This document shows positions 8,068-13,671 of a stretch of DNA of 15,019 bases, in pieces. Origin of the DNA: Bacillota bacterium (GTDB taxonomy: Bacteria; Bacillota; Limnochordia; Limnochordales; ZCTH02-B6); assembly GCA_017578085.1 (NCBI GenBank), contig PKQR01000042.1, forward strand, positions 1 through 15,019, written 5' to 3'. The stretch's first letter is position 1; each line of letters opens with the position of its first letter. The notes below the pieces were generated by a model. The model had not been told where the DNA came from, made no database searches, and worked only from the letters and a program-made list of their open reading frames with translations. The translations under genes and the position numbers were made by a program.

Positions 8068-8646
8068 TCACAGCATGTGCACACCAAACTCCTTCAACAG
8101 ACGAGCCAAAAGCGTTAACGGCAACCCAACCACGTTGAAGTAGTCGCCCACGATACGCTCCACCAGGAGCGCCCCTTTGCCCTGGATGCCGTAGGCGCCG
8201 GCCTTGTCCATGGGCTCACCCGTGGCCACGTAGCGGTCGATCTCCTCAGGGGAAAGCCGCCGGAAGATGACCTTGGTGCAAGCCGAAGCCACGAGGCACC
8301 GGCCGTCAGGGGCCTCAAGGACGCATACCCCTGTAATCACCCGGTGGCTCCTGCCCGACAAGAGCGAAAGCAGGCGCTTGGCGTCAGCCGTGTCCTTAGG
8401 CTTGCCCAGCACCTGGCCTTGGCAGAGCACGATGGTATCGGCCCCGATGACAAGGCCGCCGGGAAGCGTCTTGGCCACGGCCCGCGCCTTGTGCAGGGCG
8501 CGCTGCTCCGCGATCTCCCTGGGCGAACCGCTGTTGATCGCCTCTTCATCGACTTCGGAAACCGCCACCGTGAACGGGAGGCCTGTCTCGGCCAGCAGCT
8601 GCTGCCGGCGAGGGGACGCGGAAGCAAGGATAATCGGCTTGTCCAT
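8068..8646 (-). CDS. maf: Maf-family nucleoside triphosphate pyrophosphatase
   Basis: Hydrolyses non-canonical or modified (d)NTPs (dTTP/UTP or m7GTP classes) to the monophosphate and diphosphate; Maf overproduction in Bacillus blocks septation. 192 aa, normal length. ILASASPRRQQLL (6-18) is the substrate-binding SxSxRR loop, VIGADTIV (66-73) holds the catalytic Asp70, GKPKD (81-85) follows, and RSHRVITGV (99-107) and GEPMDKAGAYGIQGKGALLVERIVGDYFNVVGLPL complete the fold. The GDYFNVVGLPL ending favours the dTTPase/UTPase (YhdE) subgroup. The ATG at 8646 has no Shine-Dalgarno; a TGCTATAAT box places the transcript start on the ATG itself. This is the first gene of the morphogenesis operon; radC follows after a few bases. 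Confidence 0.95.
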   Translation of the reverse strand: MDKPIILASASPRRQQLLAETGLPFTVAVSEVDEEAINSGSPREIAEQRALHKARAVAKTLPGGLVIGADTIVLCQGQVLGKPKDTADAKRLLSLLSGRSHRVITGVCVLEAPDGRCLVASACTKVIFRRLSPEEIDRYVATGEPMDKAGAYGIQGKGALLVERIVGDYFNVVGLPLTLLARLLKEFGVHML

Positions 8647-8652
8647 GGGACG

Positions 8653-8661
8653 ATTATAGCA
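8653..8661 (-). promoter_or_regulatory. Extended -10 promoter for the maf-radC-mre-min-rodA operon
   Basis: Minus-strand TGCTATAAT is a perfect extended -10 (TGnTATAAT). No convincing -35 lies 16-18 bases upstream. With the hexamer ending at 8653, the expected +1 is about 8646, the A of the maf ATG, so the mRNA would be leaderless. It lies in the 123-base gap after cysK and is the only strong promoter-like element ahead of the ten-gene operon. Confidence 0.65.
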
Positions 8662-8716
8662 CAGCGGATTTGCCGCGGACGTACCGCGATGCGAGGGGTT
8701 TTTTGACCTCTGGGGT

Positions 8717-8739
8717 GGCGGCCGGCCCAGGCGCCCGCC
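8717..8739 (-). other. Weak inverted repeat after cysK
   Basis: GGCGG and CCGCC arms separated by 13 bases, about 30 bases past the cysK stop. There is no T-run after it on the minus strand. It could mark the end of the sulfur operon transcript, but with a 5-bp stem in G+C-rich DNA it may be chance. Confidence 0.15.
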
Positions 8740-8769
8740 AACTGATACTGATCGGGTCCAATCCGCCCG

Positions 8770-9762
8770 TCAGCTGCCGCGCGTCGCCACCGGGTGGGTT
8801 TCGGCCGCCAACGCCTGGACGGTCATGCTCAAGTAGCGCTCGCCGGTGTCCGGCAGCACCGTCACGACCCGCTTGCCTGGGCCGAGGCGCAGGGCCACCT
8901 GGATGGCCGCATGTACCGCCGCACCGGCCGAGCTGCCCACCAGCAGCCCCTCCTCCCGGGCCAGGCGGGCCATCATCGCGTACGCGTCGTTGTCGGTCAC
9001 GGGGATGACCTCGTCGAGGATGGCCCGGTTGAGCACCTTGGGGATGAAGTTGGCGCCGATGCCCTGAATGCGGTGGGGCCCCGGCTGCCCGCCGGAGAGC
9101 AGCGGCGAGGCGGCCGGCTCCACGGCCACGATCCGGACCCCGGGGATCTCGCGCTTGAGCACTTCACCGACGCCGGTGATGGTGCCGCCTGTGCCGACGC
9201 CCGCCACAAAGGCGTCCACCTTGCCCTGCGTTTGGCTGAGAATCTCCACGGCCGTGGTGCGCCGGTGGATCTCGGGGTTGGCCGGGTTCTCAAACTGCTG
9301 CGGCATAAAGGCCCCCGGCAGCTCCGCCAGGAGCTCGTGGGCTTTGGCGACGGCGCCCCGCATCCCTTCAGCGCCGGGCGTCAGCACCAGTTCTGCGCCG
9401 TAGGTGCGCAGCAGGTTGCGCCGCTCGACGCTCATCGTGTCGGGCATCGTCAGGATTAGCCGGTAGCCCCGGGCCGCGGCCACCATGGCCAGGCCGATCC
9501 CCGTGTTGCCGCTGGTCGGCTCCACGATGACGCCGCCCGGCCGCAGCTTGCCCTCCCTTTCCGCTGCGGCGATCATCGCCTTGGCGATGCGGTCTTTGAC
9601 GCTGCCGGCGGGATTAAGGGATTCCAGCTTCGCCCAGACTTCCGCCGCCTCCGGGGGCACCACCCGGTTGAGGCGCACGAGGGGCGTCCCGCCGACGATG
9701 TGCAGGACGTCCGGCGCCCGCCAGCGGCCCTCCGGCAGCGCGGCGTGGTTGGAGTCGGTCAC
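8770..9762 (-). CDS. cysK: Cysteine synthase (PLP-dependent, CysK/CysM family)
   Basis: Replaces the acetyl (or phosphate) group of activated serine with a sulfur nucleophile to make cysteine. 330 aa from the GTG at 9762. NPAGSVKDR (50-58) holds the PLP lysine Lys56; TSGNTG (83-88) binds the substrate carboxylate; GVGTGGTITGVG (188-199) cradles the PLP phosphate; SPLLSGGQPGPHRIQGIGANFIP (219-241) and GLLVGSSAGAA follow. The SGGQPGPHxIQGIG run is typical of O-acetylserine-using CysK, although the neighbours suggest carrier-bound sulfur as donor (as in CysM of Mycobacterium). The frame runs 34 codons further upstream into the hesA gene; GTG 9762 is chosen because it overlaps the hesA stop as GTGA, has AAAGGAAG ahead, and removes a non-conserved basic extension. 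Last gene of the sulfur cluster. Confidence 0.93.
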   Translation of the reverse strand: MTDSNHAALPEGRWRAPDVLHIVGGTPLVRLNRVVPPEAAEVWAKLESLNPAGSVKDRIAKAMIAAAEREGKLRPGGVIVEPTSGNTGIGLAMVAAARGYRLILTMPDTMSVERRNLLRTYGAELVLTPGAEGMRGAVAKAHELLAELPGAFMPQQFENPANPEIHRRTTAVEILSQTQGKVDAFVAGVGTGGTITGVGEVLKREIPGVRIVAVEPAASPLLSGGQPGPHRIQGIGANFIPKVLNRAILDEVIPVTDNDAYAMMARLAREEGLLVGSSAGAAVHAAIQVALRLGPGKRVVTVLPDTGERYLSMTVQALAAETHPVATRGS

Positions 9763-10604
9763 TGCTCGATCTTCCTTTCGGCGGACCCGGCCGCCACCCC
9801 AAACGGGAGGTCGCAGGCCAGATCGTATTCGACCAGTTCGGTGATGGTGGGATGATCCCCGCAAACCGGGCAGTTGGGATCCCGCGCCGCGTTTACCTGG
9901 CGAAACCGCCCTTCCAGCGCGTCAAACAACAGCAGCCGGCCAGTCAGGGTTTCCCCAACGCCAAGGATCAGTTTGATGGCCTCCAGCGCTTGCAGTGTCC
10001 CCATAACCCCTGCAATGGCGCCGATGACACCAGCCTCCTGGCAGCTGGGGATCACCCCCGGCGGCGGGGGTTCGGGGAAAATGCACCGGTAGCACGGGCC
10101 TTCGCGGGGCTTAATGGTCATCATCATGCCGTCCCAGCGCAGGATCCCCGCATCCACCAGCGGCTTGCCGGCCATGACGCACGCGTCGTTGAGGAGATAG
10201 CGGGTGGAGAAATTGTCCACCCCGTCCACGATGACGTCGTATTCGCGGATGATGTCCATCACGTTGCCGGCGCCAAGTCTCGTCCGGTACGTTTTGACCT
10301 GCACGCCGGGATTGAGTGCGGAGAGCGCCCGGGCGGCTGAATCCACTTTGGGCGTCCCCACGTCTTCCGTGCGGTGCAGGATTTGTCGCTGCAGGTTGGA
10401 CAAGTCCACCACGTCATCGTCCACGATGCCGATGGTGCCCACGCCCGCCGCGGCCAAATAAAAGGCGGCCGGCGAGCCCAAGCCTCCTGCGCCGACCACC
10501 AGGACCTTGGCGTCCTTAAGCTTTTGCTGCCCGATCCCGCCGACTTCCTGGAGAATGATGTTGCGGCTGTAGCGGCGGATTTCCTCCTCGGTAAAGCGGA
10601 ACAC
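9759..10604 (-). CDS. HesA/MoeB/ThiF-family E1-like adenylyltransferase
   Basis: Adenylates the C-terminal glycine of a ubiquitin-fold sulfur carrier, so that sulfur can be loaded as a thiocarboxylate. 281 aa. The start FRFTEEEIRRYSRNIILQEVG is classic for the family; VVGAGGLGS (36-44) is the nucleotide loop; NLQRQ (70-74, with Arg73) and DGVDNFSTR (127-135, Asp130) are adenylation motifs; CYRC (171-174) and CPVC (245-248) form the zinc site; PSCQEAGV (186-193) carries the likely sulfur-handling Cys188. There is no rhodanese domain, unlike MoeZ or MOCS3. The frame is open 14 codons upstream, but GTG 10604 follows AGGAGG at 7-base spacing. It starts 11 bases after the tusA-like stop and overlaps cysK by 4 bases. 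MoeB for molybdopterin is the alternative; the sulfur-assimilation neighbours argue against that as its only role. Confidence 0.9.
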   Translation of the reverse strand: MFRFTEEEIRRYSRNIILQEVGGIGQQKLKDAKVLVVGAGGLGSPAAFYLAAAGVGTIGIVDDDVVDLSNLQRQILHRTEDVGTPKVDSAARALSALNPGVQVKTYRTRLGAGNVMDIIREYDVIVDGVDNFSTRYLLNDACVMAGKPLVDAGILRWDGMMMTIKPREGPCYRCIFPEPPPPGVIPSCQEAGVIGAIAGVMGTLQALEAIKLILGVGETLTGRLLLFDALEGRFRQVNAARDPNCPVCGDHPTITELVEYDLACDLPFGVAAGSAERKIEQ

Positions 10605-10615
10605 GGCGCCGCCTC

Positions 10616-10867
10616 CTAGTCCTTCTTGCGCACGATGATTTCCCACACGCCGTCGCCGGCGGGATTGACCGCCAGCACCTTATGGCCCTCGCTCTCCATG
10701 CTGCGGGGCACGTTGCCCGTGGCGGGCGGGTAGTCGACGATGACGCGCAGCACCTCGCCCGGAGCCATCGTTTCCAGGATCAGCTTGCTCTTGACAAAGG
10801 TATACGGGCAGACCTCACCCTTGAGGTCCAGCTCCCGGTGGACCTGCACATCCTCAGGCACGGGCAT
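10616..10867 (-). CDS. TusA-family sulfur-transfer protein
   Basis: 83-aa TusA/SirA-like protein, a small two-layer fold that passes persulfide sulfur between proteins on one cysteine. LDLKGEVCPYTFVKSKL (13-29) holds the active Cys20; the classical CPxP motif reads CPYT here, so the second proline is replaced. GEVLRVIVDYPPATGNVPRSMESEGHKVL (37-65) is the conserved second half. It lies just before the E1-like gene and after sat, so it may deliver sulfur to the adenylated carrier in place of a rhodanese domain (inference). The ATG at 10867 has GGGAGG only 2 bases ahead; the GTG two codons later is better spaced, so the true start may be residue 3. A sigma-A-like promoter lies directly upstream. 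Confidence 0.88.
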   Translation of the reverse strand: MPVPEDVQVHRELDLKGEVCPYTFVKSKLILETMAPGEVLRVIVDYPPATGNVPRSMESEGHKVLAVNPAGDGVWEIIVRKKD

Positions 10868-10882
10868 CGCCTCCCTGCCCTC

Positions 10883-10911
10883 ATCCTAACCATTCCGATG
10901 GGGATAGTCAA
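10883..10911 (-). promoter_or_regulatory. Possible internal sigma-A promoter before the TusA-like gene
   Basis: Minus-strand TTGACT (10906-10911), a 17-base spacer, then TAGGAT (10883-10888), in the 55-base gap after sat. The -35 has one mismatch to TTGACA and the -10 two to TATAAT. The predicted +1 near 10876 leaves a leader of about 9 bases. It would let tusA-hesA-cysK be expressed apart from sat. Confidence 0.4.
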
Positions 10912-10922
10912 GGTAACGGCCT

Positions 10923-12080
10923 TCAGCCCATGGCCTGCATGAGCACAGCCGCCACCTCCGGGCGCGTGAACTCCGGGGGCGGCGCCTCGCCCCGGCGCAG
11001 CATCTCCCGCACCGCCGTCCCGCTAAGGGTCACCCGTGCCTGCGGGTCATGGGGGCACGTGCGGGCCGTCGCCATGCTCCCGCAGCGGCGGCAATAGAAC
11101 GCGTGCTCAAAAAACAGGGGCGTGATCCCCAGCTCCCCAGGGGCAAACTGGTCAAAGATGCGCTGCGCGTCATAGGTGCCGTAAAAGTTCCCGACACCTG
11201 CGTGGTCCCGCCCGACGATGAAGTGGGTGCAGCCGTAGTTCTTGCGGCACAGCGCGTGAAACACGGCTTCCCGGGGCCCCGCGTAGCGCATGGCCGCCGG
11301 GAAGGCGGCGAGGACGAGCCGCTGGGCAGGGAAATACCCCTCGATGAGGGCGCGGTAGCTCTTGAGGCGCACGGCGGCCGGCACGTCATCCGCCTTGGTT
11401 TCGCCCACCAGCGGGTGCAGCAGGAGCCCGTCGACGATCTCCAGCGCGCACTTGAGGATGTACTCATGGGCCCGGTGGATGGGGTTACGGGTTTGAAACC
11501 CGACGACCCGGCGCCAACCGCGCTCGGCAAAGACCGCCCGGGTGACCCTGGGATCCAGGACGTACTGGCCCTCTTCCTGGGCCAGCTCCGGCCGGTTGAG
11601 CAGCCAAACGGTTCCCCCCACCAGCACCCGCGGCTCCTGCAAAAGCCGCGCCACGCCGGGATGCCGGGGGTCGCTGGTGCCAAACACCTGCCGCGCCTCA
11701 TAGACCGGGTCCCGACGAAACCGGTCCTCGACGCGGAGCGCCGCGACCGGCTGTCCCCCTTCGTCCACCAGCGCCACCCACTGCCCTTCCCTAAACGAAC
11801 CCGCTGTGTCCTCGGGCACGGGGAGAACGATGGGAAGGCTCCACACGAGACCCGAGGCGAGGCGCATTTCGTCCAAAACCCGCCAGTAGTCGTGCCGGGT
11901 CATAAACCCGGTGAGGGGGCTGTATACCCCCGTCGCCAAGCACAAGAGATCCGAGAGCGTGCGGCGGCCCACCGGCAGCACGGGCCACTCCTTCGCCCGC
12001 CCGAGCCATTCCTCGCGCGCCTCGCCTGCCAGCTCCCGGTCCACCAACAGTCCACCATGGGGTGCACCCAAAAAAGACAT
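10923..12080 (-). CDS. sat: ATP sulfurylase (sulfate adenylyltransferase, Sat/MET3 type)
   Basis: Activates sulfate with ATP to adenosine 5'-phosphosulfate, the entry to sulfate assimilation. 385 aa, the normal single-domain size without an APS-kinase extension. GFQTRNPIHRAHE (194-206) holds the QTRNP and HRAH nucleotide motifs; HPLVGETKADDVP (222-234) and IVGRDHAGVGNFYG (288-301) complete the active site; FFEHAFYCRRCGSMATARTCPHD (323-345) shows the zinc-type cysteines 330, 333 and 342 and His344 seen in bacterial homologues; SGTAVREML ends the catalytic part. The ATG at 12080 has GGAGG about 9 bases ahead. It is separated from the CysO-like gene by a 119-base hairpin-rich leader. APS reductase and sulfite reductase are not in this window. 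No sign of truncation. Confidence 0.96.
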   Translation of the reverse strand: MSFLGAPHGGLLVDRELAGEAREEWLGRAKEWPVLPVGRRTLSDLLCLATGVYSPLTGFMTRHDYWRVLDEMRLASGLVWSLPIVLPVPEDTAGSFREGQWVALVDEGGQPVAALRVEDRFRRDPVYEARQVFGTSDPRHPGVARLLQEPRVLVGGTVWLLNRPELAQEEGQYVLDPRVTRAVFAERGWRRVVGFQTRNPIHRAHEYILKCALEIVDGLLLHPLVGETKADDVPAAVRLKSYRALIEGYFPAQRLVLAAFPAAMRYAGPREAVFHALCRKNYGCTHFIVGRDHAGVGNFYGTYDAQRIFDQFAPGELGITPLFFEHAFYCRRCGSMATARTCPHDPQARVTLSGTAVREMLRRGEAPPPEFTRPEVAAVLMQAMG

Positions 12081-12138
12081 GACGCCCGCCCTCCGCCGTC
12101 CAGTGCTTCACACCCTCCCAGTGTACGGTGAGGGGGCC

Positions 12139-12163
12139 CAGGGCGTGCGGGGGCGGGCGCCTG
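12139..12163 (-). other. G+C-rich hairpin in the sat leader
   Basis: CAGGCG and CGCCTG-type arms (6 bp with a one-base bulge) around a G/C-rich loop in the gap between the CysO-like gene and sat. A TACACT box (12120-12125) follows on the minus strand but has no -35. Possible leader structure, weakly supported. Confidence 0.2.
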
Positions 12164-12176
12164 ACCGGCCACGTTT

Positions 12177-12199
12177 CGGCCTGGGCAGCGCCAGGGCCG
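12177..12199 (-). other. Stable hairpin abutting the CysO-like gene stop
   Basis: On the minus strand, CGG-(C)-CCTGG, loop CGCTGC, CCAGG-CCG: an 8-bp stem with one bulged base, starting immediately after the TGA at 12200-12202. It has no T-tract, so it is not a standard terminator. It may limit read-through or protect the upstream mRNA end. Confidence 0.4.
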
Positions 12200-12478
12200 T
12201 CAGCGTCCGCCGGCGATGGCGGGCACGATAGCCAGCTCGTCGCCGTCCTTGACCGGGGTCGCTTCGCCGCCCAAGGTGCGGATATCCTTATCGTTCACAT
12301 AGATGTTGACGTACCGGCGCAAGGCACCCTGCTCGTCGTAAAGCCGCGCCCGCACGCCGGGATAGCGGCTTTCCAGCGCCGCCAAGACTTCCGCGACGGT
12401 GCTGCCTTCCACCGCCACTTCCGCCTGGCCGCCGGTCAAATTGCGCAAGAGCACAGGTACGCGTACGCGCACAGCCAT
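12200..12478 (-). CDS. CysO-like ubiquitin-fold sulfur carrier protein (MoaD/ThiS family)
   Basis: 92-aa beta-grasp protein whose C-terminal glycine is expected to be adenylated and turned into a thiocarboxylate sulfur donor. VRVRVPVLLRNLTGGQAEV (3-21), RRYVNIYVNDKDIRTLGG (54-71) and the end DGDELAIVPAIAGGR resemble mycobacterial CysO more than ordinary MoaD or ThiS. The diglycine (90-91) is followed by one Arg, so the carrier tail is masked and would need trimming, if the reading is right. The ATG at 12478 follows a strong AAGGAGGAG. It is 48 bases after mrp and 119 bases before sat; the E1-like enzyme and cysteine synthase further on are its likely partners. Alternative: a MoaD for molybdopterin synthesis, but no other moa gene is in view. 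Confidence 0.9.
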   Translation of the reverse strand: MAVRVRVPVLLRNLTGGQAEVAVEGSTVAEVLAALESRYPGVRARLYDEQGALRRYVNIYVNDKDIRTLGGEATPVKDGDELAIVPAIAGGR

Positions 12479-12526
12479 GCGAAACTCCTCCTTGCCTGCT
12501 CCTCCACGGCTTGCATCTCGGGTCAG

Positions 12527-13603
12527 CTAGTTATGCACAGGCACCGGGCACAGGGCGGCAACCTTCTGCGCCAACGCCTCGATGGCTTGCCGCGCCGGAT
12601 CGTTCTCGGTCCCTTCCTGGAACACGATGGGCTTGCCCCGGTCGCTGCCTTCCCGCAGCGCCAAGGTAAGCGGGATCTGGGCCAGGAGTTCAACGCCCAG
12701 CTCGTCGGCCAGGGCCTTGCCGCCGCCCTCGCCAAAAATGGGCGTCGCCTTGCCGCAGTCCGGGCAAACGAAGTGCGACATGTTCTCGACTACGCCGATG
12801 AGCTTCTGGTTCGCCTTGGTGGCCATGTGCGCGGCGCGGCTGGCGACGCCCGACGCCACCGTCTGCGGCGTGGTGACCACCAAGATGTTGCTCTTTGGAA
12901 TCATCCGGGCCACGTCGAGGGCCACGTCGCCCGTGCCGGGCGGCAAGTCCAAGAGCAGGTAGTCCAGGTCGCCCCACAAGACGTCCGTCAGGAACTGCTG
13001 CAGCACCTTGCCCAGCATCGGGCCGCGCCAGATCACGGGCTGGTTGTTGTCGACGAAGTTGCCCATGGAGATGACCTTGAGCCCGTAGGCCGGCATGGGC
13101 ATAATCTTGCCCTCGATGGCCGTCGGTTTCCCGTCCAGGCCCAGCATGCGGGGGACGCTGAAGCCATAGATGTCCGCGTCCAAGACGCCTACGGCATAGC
13201 CCATGCGCCGCAGCGCCGCCGCCAGGTTGACGGTCACCGTGGACTTGCCCACGCCGCCCTTGCCGCTCGCGACCCCAATGACCTGCGTAGGCGAATCGGG
13301 CGACAGGATCGGCACCTTCTGCAGCTTGTCGCCGCCAAACAGCGCTTGCCGCTCCTCGGGCGTCATCTCCGTGAGCTTCACGTCCACATGGTCGACGCCT
13401 GGCAGCTGCAAAAGGCGTGCCGTAATCATGCGCTGGAACTCATCCCGCAACGGGCAGCCCCGGATCGTGAGCGCGACGGTGACGCTCACGTGACCCCCGC
13501 AGACGCGGATGTCCCGCACCATATTGAGGTCGACGATGCTCTTGTGAATCTCAGGGTCCTGCACATCCCGCAGGGCCTCGAGGATTTCCTCTTTGGTGGG
13601 CAT
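12527..13603 (-). CDS. mrp: Mrp/ApbC (NBP35-type) Fe-S cluster carrier ATPase
   Basis: Binds and transfers Fe-S clusters to apoproteins. 358 aa. Residues about 1-80 are a MIP18/DUF59 domain (EEILEALRDVQDPEIHKSIV, with RGCP at 48-51); the ATPase part has SGKGGVGKST (113-122, deviant Walker A), LDADIYGFSVPRMLG (141-155), LLLDLPPGTGD (216-226) and the cluster-binding pair CPDC (280-283) in NMSHFVCPDCG. These separate it from MinD, which shares the P-loop. The ATG at 13603 follows GGAGG with 7 bases. Its stop is 48 bases before the sulfur carrier gene, so it may head the sulfur operon; Fe-S enzymes of sulfur reduction would be plausible clients (inference). A weak promoter lies upstream. Confidence 0.96.
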   Translation of the reverse strand: MPTKEEILEALRDVQDPEIHKSIVDLNMVRDIRVCGGHVSVTVALTIRGCPLRDEFQRMITARLLQLPGVDHVDVKLTEMTPEERQALFGGDKLQKVPILSPDSPTQVIGVASGKGGVGKSTVTVNLAAALRRMGYAVGVLDADIYGFSVPRMLGLDGKPTAIEGKIMPMPAYGLKVISMGNFVDNNQPVIWRGPMLGKVLQQFLTDVLWGDLDYLLLDLPPGTGDVALDVARMIPKSNILVVTTPQTVASGVASRAAHMATKANQKLIGVVENMSHFVCPDCGKATPIFGEGGGKALADELGVELLAQIPLTLALREGSDRGKPIVFQEGTENDPARQAIEALAQKVAALCPVPVHN

Positions 13604-13641
13604 GGGGATCCCTCCATGTCGGGCGGTTCAACTTCCTTTCA

Positions 13642-13670
13642 AGTGTACACCATCCCGGTGAACTGCACAA
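13642..13670 (-). promoter_or_regulatory. Possible weak sigma-A promoter for mrp
   Basis: Minus-strand TTGTGC (13665-13670), a 17-base spacer, then TACACT (13642-13647), in the 68-base gap after spoIID. The -35 matches only 3 of 6. The predicted start is near 13635, about 32 bases before the mrp ATG, leaving room for its GGAGG site. Confidence 0.28.
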
Positions 13671-13671
13671 A

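Noticed and set aside
8690..8712. Possible intrinsic terminator with a six-T run near GAGG and CCTC
   Set aside because: The T-run is inside the loop on either strand, the stem is only 4 bp, and no T-tract follows the stem.
9763..9864. 34-codon N-terminal extension of the cysteine synthase, with a Ser-His-rich start
   Set aside because: It lies wholly inside the hesA gene; the GTG at 9762 has a ribosome site, overlaps the hesA stop as GTGA, and gives a normal family length.
12118..12148. TACACT box before sat considered as a promoter
   Set aside because: No -35-like hexamer at 16-18 bases upstream and no extended -10 TG.
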